Shown here in pieces: positions 33,901 through 41,196 of a stretch of DNA of 64,000 bases; positions within the stretch are counted from its first letter, which is position 1, and every line of letters begins with the position of its first letter. Both the position numbers and the translations under genes were made by a program. The notes beneath the pieces are model-generated. The model saw nothing but the letters and a program-made list of their open reading frames with translations. It was not told the DNA's origin and did not search any database. Origin of the DNA: Sphingobacteriales bacterium 39-19 (lineage in GTDB: Bacteria > Bacteroidota > Bacteroidia > Chitinophagales > Chitinophagaceae); NCBI GenBank assembly GCA_001898465.1, contig MKTX01000008.1:1-64000 (forward strand). Reading direction: 5' to 3'.

Positions 33901-33981
33901 GAGGTTCGGCTCTTTTTGTTGGGCATCCAGCAAATCCGGTAAGGCTAAAAAACTTATAATATAAAAAATAAGCTTTAACAT
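30961..33981 (-). CDS. Propeller-type sensor histidine kinase
   Basis: 1006 residues. Signal peptide (1-20), then periplasmic two-component-regulator propeller repeats (about 25-660; for example DANGFLWIATADGL, DTNGNLWLCT, DAQGNLWINTDGGL), a Y_Y_Y-type Ig-like domain (about 690-770) and one membrane helix (about 778-797). The kinase part is of HisKA_3 type, with the H-box around H818 (SRDLHDEIGANLTN), N-box EAINNIAKHA at 926-935, DDGIG at 957-961 and GNGI at 970-973. Unlike hybrid HTCS proteins it carries no fused receiver or AraC domain; the NarL-type regulator follows as a separate gene. It presumably senses an extracytoplasmic ligand, often a glycan in related systems. Confidence 0.93.
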   Translation of the reverse strand: MLKLIFYIISFLALPDLLDAQQKEPNLLSLTTRDGLSSNTVYDMVQDANGFLWIATADGLNRFDGTEVVKFLHDSTPQSIPSNFVRCLQMLPNNKMAIGTAAGFSLFDLEKSTCKNFFYTRKNGMELHDNFIQSITPDTNGNLWLCTPTAILNVNPHGKLLRFIPSAYTKLDIGKERFSFINKIITLGQKQLLFFLANGNFVYDLDKNKLEDINKPEFSGLSFLRNKFYSEVFEAGNNYLLFFKRGIDSIFLFNKNDKTTRGAYYPYERGWKQTLSRIDSNQFIISNQSYGCNVISIENHSIKLLKEQYDNYQIGKSIRDIQGNIWYINYLGGLLKKTSSSGQFYFIPLYDKASGKMIDVPVNFIMPLHHYYYLSSYGKGLFIYDTLTGHQKQIKFQGNIREADCNYVWQITMHHPDTLWVGTQGGMFWLIKNEQYGRLPAGNGKPAVMDSVAISIQYTDAKGRLWIGLGKGNGICLYDKKKNVFTYFKGKLKNGYPLRYPMDIAEDRNGRLWFVSDQSNTLLCFDEDENTFIPVNLPSLENISFTCIFIDTNNIFWIGSNAGIIRYNPLDLTVTVYGREKGLCNSYVEDIMEDAQGNLWINTDGGLACFNKAGKLFTNFYQSDGLPSEFLDFRFHSLPGGRICTAGFGGLILFDPHLLLKISKKRIPLLITGCKINGHAVYFPKDKIVSLSSTEKDISFQFSGVNLSSGSQNNYQYRLWGGGDHQWINLGRQRQINFSNLSPGKYILGLRCVDEAGNIISKDTELAFHIKVPFTQTIWFYFSILALAFLIFYAIYKYRINQIKKLEKIRSTISRDLHDEIGANLTNISYQSLVGKMNAGNKEKVEESFLHIYQDSHKVSEAMREIIWNINPANDLLENALPRMLQYATELLEARQIKVEAALPPQAQKLELSMEQRRDLYLIFKEAINNIAKHANATRVKIIFSVKQRELTLQILDDGIGYNPNTTFAGNGIRNMKNRAAKHRWELGLNEQIVNGSSFYLRVHLA

Positions 33982-34452
33982 CGTTGTTCATATTTAAAAT
34001 TACAAAAGCGTTAAGCGTGTGGATGATTTCCCGGAGTGTAACAGAAAAAATGCTGATAAACTTAAAAAAAGAGCAGATGATTTTTCATTCCGTTGGCTAT
34101 TTTCCTGTTTAAGCTAACAAGGTTAAAGTTAAATTTTATATTTTGAAATACTGAAAATTTAATTCAAAATATGCCTTACCCTTTCACCGTCATGCGGTCA
34201 TACGAACTGGCTATGCCTTTCTGTTTTAGGTATTTGCTTTTTATCAATTGTGTAGTAAGATTATTTATACTGATTTTTACTATACCCTGGTGCCTGGCTG
34301 TGTGTAATGGAATCTTTTGCATCTGTTGGTGTAGGCTATATTTCTGAAATGGCACCCTAAGTAACAAGAGCCAAAATTTTAATTTATTGTTTTATAATTT
34401 TTTCTTGCTCTCCTCCTGTATATAACCGACCTTCGTGGCCAATATTTTTACA
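33982..34452. other. Divergent intergenic region of about 470 bp
   Basis: It separates the propeller kinase (minus) from the SCO gene (plus). No convincing small gene: a 63-codon frame at 34176-34367 (minus) looks random. It holds a 10-bp inverted repeat at 34138-34172 and AT-rich stretches that should contain both promoters. Confidence 0.5.
34138..34172. promoter_or_regulatory. 10-bp inverted repeat, possible regulator site
   Basis: ATATTTTGAA (34138-34147) and TTCAAAATAT (34163-34172) are exact reverse complements with 15 bases between, about 160 bp upstream of the propeller kinase start. It could be a dimer-binding site for autoregulation or a hairpin in the leader. No T-run follows, so a terminator is unlikely. 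Confidence 0.35.
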
Positions 34453-35232
34453 ATGAATAAAACGGGTCTTTTCGCTTTATTAATCGCTTTATTAATTCCC
34501 TTTGCCGGCTATTTTTTGCTAAAAAATTTTAGTGCAGATGCTATTCAAATGCCTCATAAATATTTTTATGATAGTGTAGTGGTAAATGAAAAAGGGGGGA
34601 AAATTACAACGGATACCATTTGGCATCCCATTAAAAATATAAATTTCACAAACCAGTTTGGCCAGCATGTTTCTCTAGATGATGCCCACGGCAAAATTTT
34701 AGTAATTGACTTTTTCTTTTCGCATTGCCCCAGTGTATGCCCAGGCCTGGCCCGCAATATGAAAAGGCTGCAGGATTCTTTTGCAAAAAATGATAGTATT
34801 GTTCAATTTATATCTATCAGTATAGACCCCGAGCGGGACAGCGTACCCCAACTGCGAAAGTTTGCCGACCGGTTTAATGCAAATCATGATAATTGGTGGT
34901 TTGTTACAGGCAATAAAAAAGAAATTTATGATTTTGCATTTACAGAAATGAAAGCCAGTGTGGCTGATCCCGGTATTGATACGGCTTTTATACATACCGA
35001 AAATTTTTTCCTGGTAGACAGCAATCGTATTGTACGGGGCTGGTATAATGGTTTTGATACTGTAAAACTGGCACAACTGGCCCGGGATATTCCTTTGCTC
35101 ATGCTTGAAAAACAGAAAAACAGCCCTTCTGTTTTGCGAGACTTTATCCCCATACTGCCCTATATTATTATTGCCATCGGTATAGTTATTCTGGGTACCG
35201 TTTTATTGAATAAAAAAAGATTACGAGGCTAA
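34453..35232 (+). CDS. SCO1/SenC-type copper chaperone for cytochrome oxidase
   Basis: 259 residues from the ATG at 34453, where the membrane anchor TGLFALLIALLIPFAGYFLL starts; a GTG 18 bp upstream is also in frame. Thioredoxin-like domain with copper ligands C92 and C96 (FFFSHCPSVCPG) and H180 (DTAFIHTENFF). SCO delivers copper to the CuA site of oxidase subunit II. An additional C-terminal membrane helix (PYIIIAIGIVILGTVLL) makes it a two-anchor protein. It forms an operon with the DUF420 gene (10-bp gap). The oxidase genes are about 17 kb away rather than adjacent. Confidence 0.92.
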   Translation: MNKTGLFALLIALLIPFAGYFLLKNFSADAIQMPHKYFYDSVVVNEKGGKITTDTIWHPIKNINFTNQFGQHVSLDDAHGKILVIDFFFSHCPSVCPGLARNMKRLQDSFAKNDSIVQFISISIDPERDSVPQLRKFADRFNANHDNWWFVTGNKKEIYDFAFTEMKASVADPGIDTAFIHTENFFLVDSNRIVRGWYNGFDTVKLAQLARDIPLLMLEKQKNSPSVLRDFIPILPYIIIAIGIVILGTVLLNKKRLRG

Positions 35233-35242
35233 ATTCAATCCC

Positions 35243-35824
35243 ATGCTGAAACCTGTTTTACAAAAGAATGATCGCCGGGCAAGCTGGTATATTTTCTCGG
35301 CATCTGCCCTCGTTTTTATGGGTATTTTATTTTTAAGCAATGTAAAGCTGGCAACAAAACTACCCTTTGACCCCCATGTATTTGCAGGCATTAATGCCAT
35401 TCTTAATACCCTGGTTTCTTTTTTACTGATAGCAGCATTATGGGCAGTAAAAAAACGAAATTTTATAGGACATAAAAAAATTATGCTGGCCGCTATCTTT
35501 TTATCAGTGCTATTTTTATTGAGTTATATCGCCCATCATTTACTTACCGATGCTACCAAATTTGGCGACCTGAATCATGATCAAATAATAAGTGCTGATG
35601 AAAAAGAGAAGGCTGGCCCCATCCGCATCTTTTATTATTTCTTATTACTTACCCATATCCCTTTGGCAGGCATTATTTTACCCTTTATTTTATTTACTGC
35701 CTACCGGGCGCTGAGCGGAGATTATGAAAAGCATAAAAAGCTGGCTCGTTTTACCTGGCCCGTTTGGTTTTATGTAGCCGTAAGCGGGGTGCTGGTGTAT
35801 TTATTGATAGAACCCTATTATTAA
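35243..35824 (+). CDS. DUF420 family membrane protein with an EF-hand-like loop
   Basis: 193 residues with about five membrane helices (for example YIFSASALVFMGILFL, AILNTLVSFLLIAALW, IFYYFLLLTHIPLAGIILPF). DUF420 proteins accompany heme-copper oxidases and are thought to help their assembly. The conserved His pair region SYIAHHLL and the LLTHIPLA helix fit the family. Between them is DLNHDQIISADE (109-120), which matches the 12-residue EF-hand calcium loop at positions 1, 3, 5, 8, 9 and 12. It follows SCO by 10 bp and is convergent with the next gene (4 bp apart). Confidence 0.85.
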   Translation: MLKPVLQKNDRRASWYIFSASALVFMGILFLSNVKLATKLPFDPHVFAGINAILNTLVSFLLIAALWAVKKRNFIGHKKIMLAAIFLSVLFLLSYIAHHLLTDATKFGDLNHDQIISADEKEKAGPIRIFYYFLLLTHIPLAGIILPFILFTAYRALSGDYEKHKKLARFTWPVWFYVAVSGVLVYLLIEPYY

Positions 35825-35828
35825 AGAG

Positions 35829-36209
35829 CTATAATTTTAATTCAAGGGCAGGATCCCAAAATTTATTTTTAAAATCTACCACCACATCATTCTTAACCCT
35901 AACGCCTTCTTTTTTTAAGAGCTCTTCCATTTCTGTTGCTGTTTTAAAATGATTTTTTCCACTGAGCATACCATTGCGGTTTACCACTCTTTGTGCAGGT
36001 ACTTTCGGGCGGGCATGATGCGCTCCATTCATAGCCCAGCCAACCATGCGTGCCGATAATTTTGTTCCCAGGTAAGCAGCTATAGCACCAAAACTGGTAA
36101 CACGGCCTTTGGGTATTTGCCTTACTACAGCATATACATCCTCAAAAAAACTGTATTTTTTTTCCGGGGCTGCAATAGGGGTAATATTTTTTTTAGCGGG
36201 AGCCGGCAT
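35829..36209 (-). CDS. Alkyltransferase-like protein (MGMT fold, active-site Cys absent)
   Basis: 126 residues, MGMT DNA-binding fold: FFEDVYAVVRQIPKGRVTSFG (21-41) and SARMVGWAMNGA (52-63) with the Arg finger helix. The methyl-acceptor motif PCHRV is PAQRV here (71-75; Cys to Ala, His to Gln). So it cannot be a self-alkylating methyltransferase and belongs with alkyltransferase-like (ATL) proteins, which bind O6-alkylguanine and hand it to nucleotide excision repair. An N-terminal Lys/Pro/Ala tail of about 18 residues precedes the domain. It lies 31 bp after trmB in one transcript. Confidence 0.85.
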   Translation of the reverse strand: MPAPAKKNITPIAAPEKKYSFFEDVYAVVRQIPKGRVTSFGAIAAYLGTKLSARMVGWAMNGAHHARPKVPAQRVVNRNGMLSGKNHFKTATEMEELLKKEGVRVKNDVVVDFKNKFWDPALELKL

Positions 36210-36240
36210 ATCCTGGTCTTTTATAGATACAACACTAATC

Positions 36241-36936
36241 TTAATTTTCTGTTTCTTTTAATTCTTCCTGTAATTCCCTATCCAGTTGCGGAATTTGTAA
36301 AGGCAGGCAAAATCGCAGGTAATGAATTTTTTTGCTTTGCGCAATGTCTAAACGCTCATAATGGGTTTTTATTAAAAGTTCCGGTTTGGGCTGAGTATGA
36401 TATATGTCATCATTATCTTCTAACAGGGTTAAACCATATTTTGCGATTACCTTTTTTGTAAATTGGTAAAGCGCCGGTGAATCTGTTTTAAGATGAATAT
36501 TGCCTTTTGGTTTTAATATTTGATTGTACAACCGCAAAAAACGGGGATGGGTAAGTCTTTTTTTTGCTTTACTGGTTCTTAGTTGCGGGTCGGGGAAAGT
36601 GATCCATATTTCATCTGCTTCATGGGCATCAAAATAGGCAGATATACTTTCAATTTGGGTACGTAAAAAGGCGGCATTTTCTAACTTTTCATCCAACGCT
36701 TTTTTAGCGCCGATATACATGCGGTTTCCTTTAATATCTACACCCACAAAATTTTTATTAGGATATAGCCTGGCTAAGCCGGTTGTATATTCACCACGCC
36801 CGCATGCCAGTTCCAGCACAATGGGATGGGTATTTTTGAAAAAAGAATGCCATTTACCCGCCATATTTTCAGGATACTCAAGTACATGATCAAATGTTTT
36901 TATTTGGGCAAAGCGTAATAATTTCTTTTGGGCCAT
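36241..36936 (-). CDS. trmB: tRNA (guanine-N7-)-methyltransferase
   Basis: 231 residues from the ATG at 36936 (MAQKKLLRFA); the longer in-frame start at 36987 adds 17 unlikely residues. SAM-binding loop LELACGRGEYTTGLA, motif II FVGVDIKGNRM, and the TrmB hallmark WITFPDPQLRTSKAKKRL with the catalytic Asp region. It makes m7G46 in the variable loop of tRNAs. The gene heads a short operon with the ATL gene and is divergent from serC. Confidence 0.93.
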   Translation of the reverse strand: MAQKKLLRFAQIKTFDHVLEYPENMAGKWHSFFKNTHPIVLELACGRGEYTTGLARLYPNKNFVGVDIKGNRMYIGAKKALDEKLENAAFLRTQIESISAYFDAHEADEIWITFPDPQLRTSKAKKRLTHPRFLRLYNQILKPKGNIHLKTDSPALYQFTKKVIAKYGLTLLEDNDDIYHTQPKPELLIKTHYERLDIAQSKKIHYLRFCLPLQIPQLDRELQEELKETEN

Positions 36937-37030
36937 AAGCCGCAAAGATAAAGTACAAATACGAGGAACGGGACGGGTTCCATACATTGAATTTTATAAT
37001 AAACAAGTTTTTAAGCCTCGATGCTTTTCG

Positions 37031-37038
37031 TACTTTTG
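37031..37038 (+). promoter_or_regulatory. -7 promoter element upstream of serC
   Basis: TACTTTTG matches the Bacteroidota -7 consensus TAnnTTTG exactly and sits 20 bp upstream of the serC start. No clear -33 TTTG was found at the usual spacing. Confidence 0.5.
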
Positions 37039-37058
37039 TGCCTTAATTTTTCTTAGCT

Positions 37059-38129
37059 ATGATGCATAATTTTAATGCCGGCCCCTCCATTCTGCCCCGG
37101 GAAGTATTGCAACAAGCGGCCGCTGCCGTTTTAAATTTTAATAACACCGGTTTATCTATATTAGAGTTTGGCCACCGCACACAAGAATTTACTGCCGTAA
37201 TGGAAGAAGCCAGGCAATTGGTAAAAGAGCTTATGCAGTTGGATGCTGATCATGAAGTATTGTTTTTACATGGAGGCGCCAGTACCCAATTTATGCAAGT
37301 ACCCATGAACCTGCTGGATGCTAAAGAATGTATGGCGATTGCAGACACTGGCGTATGGAGCAGTAAAGCCATTAAAGAAGCCAAATTATTTGGAAAAGTA
37401 GATATCGTTTGCTCATCCAAAGAAAAAAATTATACTTATATCCCTAAAGACTTTGCAATTCCCAATGATGCAAAATATTTTCATATTACCACTAACAATA
37501 CCATTTACGGCACCCAGTGGCAACAAATACCGCAATGCAGCAGCAGCCTGGTTGCCGATATGAGCAGCGATATATTAAGCCGCCAAATGGATTTTAATCG
37601 CTTTGACCTCATTTATGCAGGTGCCCAAAAAAATATGGGGCCTGCCGGTGTGAACCTGGTAGTGGTAAATAAAAATATTTTAGGAAAAGTAAAAAGAGCC
37701 ATCCCCACCATCATGGATTACCGGAATCATATTGCAGAAAAAAGTATGCTCAACACCCCCCCTGTTTTTGCCGTGTATGTGAGTATGCTTACCCTGCGCT
37801 GGCTAAAAGCCCAGGGCGGTATTAAGGCTATTGAAAAAATAAATAATGCCAAAGCGGCATTATTATACCAGGCCATTGATGAAAGCTCACTGTTTACCGG
37901 TACAGTTGCAAAAGAAGACCGCAGCAAAATGAATGTATGCTTTGTAATGGGGAATGAAAATATAGAAAAAGAATTTATTCAATATACCCGGGCCCTGGGC
38001 ATTGCAGGCATTAAAGGGCATAGAAGCGTAGGCGGCTTCAGGGCTTCTTTATATAATGCCTTACCCATTAGCAGTGTAGAAGTGCTTACCCGGGCTATGC
38101 GTGATTTTGAAAATGGCCAAAGAGCCTGA
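37059..38129 (+). CDS. serC: Phosphoserine aminotransferase
   Basis: 356 residues, the usual SerC length. Hallmarks: HNFNAGPSILPREVL at the N-terminus, GGASTQFMQVPMN, DMSSDILSR, and the PLP lysine in YAGAQKNMGPAGV; the C-terminal GHRSVGGFRASLYNA is also conserved. It converts 3-phosphohydroxypyruvate and glutamate to phosphoserine (serine synthesis) and can act in PLP synthesis. Two adjacent ATG codons start it. In many Bacteroidota serA follows; here the next gene is the DUF1015 gene, so 3-phosphoglycerate dehydrogenase must be elsewhere. Confidence 0.95.
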   Translation: MMHNFNAGPSILPREVLQQAAAAVLNFNNTGLSILEFGHRTQEFTAVMEEARQLVKELMQLDADHEVLFLHGGASTQFMQVPMNLLDAKECMAIADTGVWSSKAIKEAKLFGKVDIVCSSKEKNYTYIPKDFAIPNDAKYFHITTNNTIYGTQWQQIPQCSSSLVADMSSDILSRQMDFNRFDLIYAGAQKNMGPAGVNLVVVNKNILGKVKRAIPTIMDYRNHIAEKSMLNTPPVFAVYVSMLTLRWLKAQGGIKAIEKINNAKAALLYQAIDESSLFTGTVAKEDRSKMNVCFVMGNENIEKEFIQYTRALGIAGIKGHRSVGGFRASLYNALPISSVEVLTRAMRDFENGQRA

Positions 38130-38240
38130 ATGCATGGCTATATGGTTAAATAACCAGTATAAAAAATTAAGCGCCCCCTTTTTTTTAAATGATTTTTTAG
38201 AAGGATATAACCTTACATTTGAATTTTTAAGAATTGAACT

Positions 38241-39485
38241 ATGGCAAAAATTTCACCCTTTAAAGCACTTAGGCCCGAAGCCCAGTTTGCAAAAGCAGTA
38301 GCCTCAAAACCGTATGATGTATTAAGCAGCGAAGAAGCAAAAATTGAAGCCCAGGGTAACCCCAATTCTTTCTTGCATATTACTAAAAGTGAAATTGATT
38401 TACCTGCCAGCATGGATAGCCATGCCCCGGAAGTATATCAAAAAGCAAAAGAAAACTTATCGGCATTTATAAGCCGTAAAATTCTATTCCAGGAAGATAA
38501 GGCCTGCTACTATATTTATAAATTAGTGATGAATGGACATAGCCAATTTGGTTTGGTATGCACCAGTTCGGTAGATGATTATGAAAATGGTATTATAAAA
38601 AAGCATGAGTTTACAAGACCCGATAAAGAGAGAGACCGGATTGAACATATGAAAGCCATTGGAGCACAAACAGGCAATGTTTTTTTAGCCTATAAAAATG
38701 TAGAAGAAATGGATGCACTGGTTTCCCGGTGGACAAACGAGAAAAATTGCCAGTACGACTTTATCGCCGACGATGGCGTACAACATAGTATTTGGATAGT
38801 GAATGATACCGATACCATTGATGCGATTACCTCTTTATTTGCCAGCAAGGTTCCTGCTACCTATATTGCCGATGGGCATCACCGTGCAGCATCTGCTGCC
38901 AAAGTAAGAAAAGAACTGGGTGATAATGCCGGCCCCGAAGCCAATTATTTTTTAACCACCCTGTTCCCTGCCAATCAATTACAAATTTTAGATTATAACA
39001 GGGTAGTAAAAGATTTGAACGGATTAAGCGAAACCGCTTTTTTGCAGGCATTAGAAAATAAATTTTCAGTACAGGAAAGAGCAGAAGCCGTGAAGCCTGA
39101 AGCCCCTCATGAATATGGATTGTATATGAATGGGAAGTGGTATGCTATTACTGCAAAGCCCGGGAGTTTTGAAACCGATCCCATCCAAATTCTTGATATA
39201 AGCGTTTTACAAAATAATATCCTGGGGCCTATTTTGGGCATCCGGGATCAGCGTACGGATAAGCGGATTGATTTTGTAGGCGGTATCAGGGGCCTGGCCG
39301 AACTGGAAAAACGAGTGAACAGCGGAGAAATGAAAATTGCATTTAGTATTTACCCGGTTACCATCCATCAATTATTTAATGTGGCAGACAGTGGTGAGGT
39401 AATGCCTCCCAAAAGCACCTGGTTTGAACCCAAATTAAGAGATGGGTTACTTACCCACCTGATTGCGAATAACCAGGAGAACTAA
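38241..39485 (+). CDS. DUF1015 family protein
   Basis: 414 residues, cytosolic. Family signatures: ISPFKALRPEAQFAKAVASKPYDVLSSEEA (2-31, quoted in part), the HEFTRPDKERDRIEHMKA segment and the ADGHHRAASA motif (His-rich), which suggests a metal or phosphate site. It is regularly found beside serC/serA in Bacteroidota, so a role near serine or one-carbon metabolism is likely but unproven. 111-bp gap from serC, same direction. Confidence 0.85.
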   Translation: MAKISPFKALRPEAQFAKAVASKPYDVLSSEEAKIEAQGNPNSFLHITKSEIDLPASMDSHAPEVYQKAKENLSAFISRKILFQEDKACYYIYKLVMNGHSQFGLVCTSSVDDYENGIIKKHEFTRPDKERDRIEHMKAIGAQTGNVFLAYKNVEEMDALVSRWTNEKNCQYDFIADDGVQHSIWIVNDTDTIDAITSLFASKVPATYIADGHHRAASAAKVRKELGDNAGPEANYFLTTLFPANQLQILDYNRVVKDLNGLSETAFLQALENKFSVQERAEAVKPEAPHEYGLYMNGKWYAITAKPGSFETDPIQILDISVLQNNILGPILGIRDQRTDKRIDFVGGIRGLAELEKRVNSGEMKIAFSIYPVTIHQLFNVADSGEVMPPKSTWFEPKLRDGLLTHLIANNQEN

Positions 39486-39574
39486 CCTTTTTAAAATATA
39501 TACATTAAGGCAAAAGGGGTTTCTTAATACCATATACCCAATTATCCATTTAAGTTTTTTTATCTTTACCGGGC

Positions 39575-40570
39575 ATGAAAAAATTAGTGACGGCTCTTTA
39601 TGGAGTTTTTAGCCTGGTAATATCCATTGCACAAACAACTACGGAGTTACAGGAAACAGCCCGAAATTTTATGCGCCAGGGCGATTATGCCAATGCCATA
39701 ATTGTACTGAACCGGGCAATAGAACATGATCCTCAAAATATTTTATTGGCAAAAGATCTGGCGCTGAGCCAATATTATGCTGGAAATTATAATAAGGCGC
39801 TGGAAACCATTAAACCTGTTTTAGAAAGAGAAGAAGCCGATGACCAGGCTTTCCAGGTTGCAGGAAATATTTACCGGCAACTGGGCATGAATAAGGATTG
39901 TGAAAAAATGTACCGCAAAGCGCTGAAACGATTCACCAATAGTGGGGCGCTTTACAACGACCTGGGCGAGCTGCAATGGGCACAAAAAAATAAAGAAGCC
40001 ATTAAAAGCTGGGAGAAAGGCATTGAAGCAGAACCTTCCTTTAGTAAAAATTATTACAATGCCAGCCGCTATTTAATAAATACGACCGACTATATATGGG
40101 CGCTTTTGTATGCTGAAACATTTTTAAACATGGAACCCTTCAGCAATAAAACACCCGAAATTAAGCAGCTCTTACTGGATGGGTATAAACGCTTATTCAT
40201 GCGGGCAGATATTACAAAAAGCAGCCAGGATAAAAATCCTTTTATACAAGCTTTTTTAACCACCATGAATAAGCAAAGCGCAACCATGGCAGGGGGTGTA
40301 AATGCTGAAAGTTTGGCGATGGCACGCACCCGTTTTATTTTAGATTGGTATAGCAGCGGTACGCTTCCGCAATACCGGCTGTTCGATTACCAGCGACAAT
40401 TGCTGAAAGAGGGGCTTTTTGATGCTTATAACCAATGGATTTTTGGGGCAGTACAAAACCTGGGCACTTATCAAAACTGGTGTGTCATTCACAATGAAGA
40501 ATGTAAGAACCTATATAATTTTCAAAAATCAAGGATATATAAAGTGCCGGAGGGGCAATATTATCATTAA
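39575..40570 (+). CDS. Secreted or periplasmic TPR-repeat protein
   Basis: 331 residues with signal peptide MKKLVTALYGVFSLVISIAQ. Four to five TPR units follow (about 22-180), with typical ARNFMRQGDYANAIIVLNRAIEHDP, LALSQYYAGNYNKALETI, AGNIYRQLGMNKDCEKMYRKAL and YNDLGELQWAQKNKEAIKSW patterns (each quoted in part). The C-terminal 120 residues are helical and not recognised. A protein-interaction scaffold in the periplasm is the likely role. A TATCTTTA element (39561-39568) close to the start is a plausible -7 site. Confidence 0.75.
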   Translation: MKKLVTALYGVFSLVISIAQTTTELQETARNFMRQGDYANAIIVLNRAIEHDPQNILLAKDLALSQYYAGNYNKALETIKPVLEREEADDQAFQVAGNIYRQLGMNKDCEKMYRKALKRFTNSGALYNDLGELQWAQKNKEAIKSWEKGIEAEPSFSKNYYNASRYLINTTDYIWALLYAETFLNMEPFSNKTPEIKQLLLDGYKRLFMRADITKSSQDKNPFIQAFLTTMNKQSATMAGGVNAESLAMARTRFILDWYSSGTLPQYRLFDYQRQLLKEGLFDAYNQWIFGAVQNLGTYQNWCVIHNEECKNLYNFQKSRIYKVPEGQYYH

Positions 40571-40599
40571 GAAAAAAGCAGTTCTTTATTACATTACTG

Positions 40600-40938
40600 T
40601 TACCCCATATCATATGCGGTAGTTTCAAATACATCGCCTGCTTTTAGGTGAGAAATATAAGCCGGGTGGGTTACCTCCAGTTTGTAATGCGTAGTGGGAG
40701 CATATAGAATAAGGGCCTCTTCGGTAGAAGAAATGTTTTCTTCTCTTTCAATTTTACTTCTTAGTACATCCTCCTCTTCCTGCGTTGAAATGTTTCTTTC
40801 TTTTTCTAAAACATGAAATGCACTAATAAATGTATTTACATTTTCTCTTAACCAGTTGCTGTTAGCGGGTTCAGCGCCCATCTCTTTAATGGTTTTTCTT
40901 AATACGGTTTCTTCTCCGGGTGCATCTAAGAGTATCAT
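40600..40938 (-). CDS. Hypothetical 112-residue protein
   Basis: Soluble, acidic, Glu-rich protein (FHVLEKERNISTQEEEDVL, KIEREENISSTEEA) with a small beta end (THYKLEVTHPAYISHLKAGD). No family recognised. Its ATG overlaps the stop of a 41-codon frame upstream (TAATG), suggesting a coupled pair or one gene broken by a frameshift. It is convergent with the TPR gene. Confidence 0.45.
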   Translation of the reverse strand: MILLDAPGEETVLRKTIKEMGAEPANSNWLRENVNTFISAFHVLEKERNISTQEEEDVLRSKIEREENISSTEEALILYAPTTHYKLEVTHPAYISHLKAGDVFETTAYDMG

Positions 40939-41063
40939 TAACGCTGCCAGCTTCGTACTAAATCCATTGGCATAAAATCAGCATTGCCGGTTTCATAACT
41001 ACTAAAGTCTAAAGCATGATTCTCTGTTACATGAATTTTAATGATTGCATTGGCACTTGACAT
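40938..41063 (-). CDS. Candidate 41-residue small protein coupled to the 112-residue gene
   Basis: ATG at 41063, stop TAA at 40938-40940 overlapping the next ATG as TAATG. The translation (begins MSSANAIIKIHVTEN, ends MPMDLVRSWQR) has coding-like composition and no rare residues. It lies upstream of and in line with the 112-residue gene. It could be a real microprotein or the N-terminal part of a single longer gene interrupted by a frameshift. Nothing is known of its function. Confidence 0.4.
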   Translation of the reverse strand: MSSANAIIKIHVTENHALDFSSYETGNADFMPMDLVRSWQR

Positions 41064-41196
41064 ACCGTGATTGGTTTATTGACTCCAAATATAACTATTT
41101 TCTTCTTTCTTGTTCCTACTTCAGTCATGAAACGATGACCTTCTTTTATTTTACTATTTTAAAGGCTAACTTTACCAGCATTTTAAAAATGTATAT

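Noticed and set aside
34176..34367. 63-codon frame in the region between the propeller kinase and SCO
   Set aside because: No coding bias, overlaps the promoter region of both genes.
38101..38301. 66-codon frame bridging serC and the DUF1015 gene
   Set aside because: Overlaps the ends of both confident genes; no independent support.
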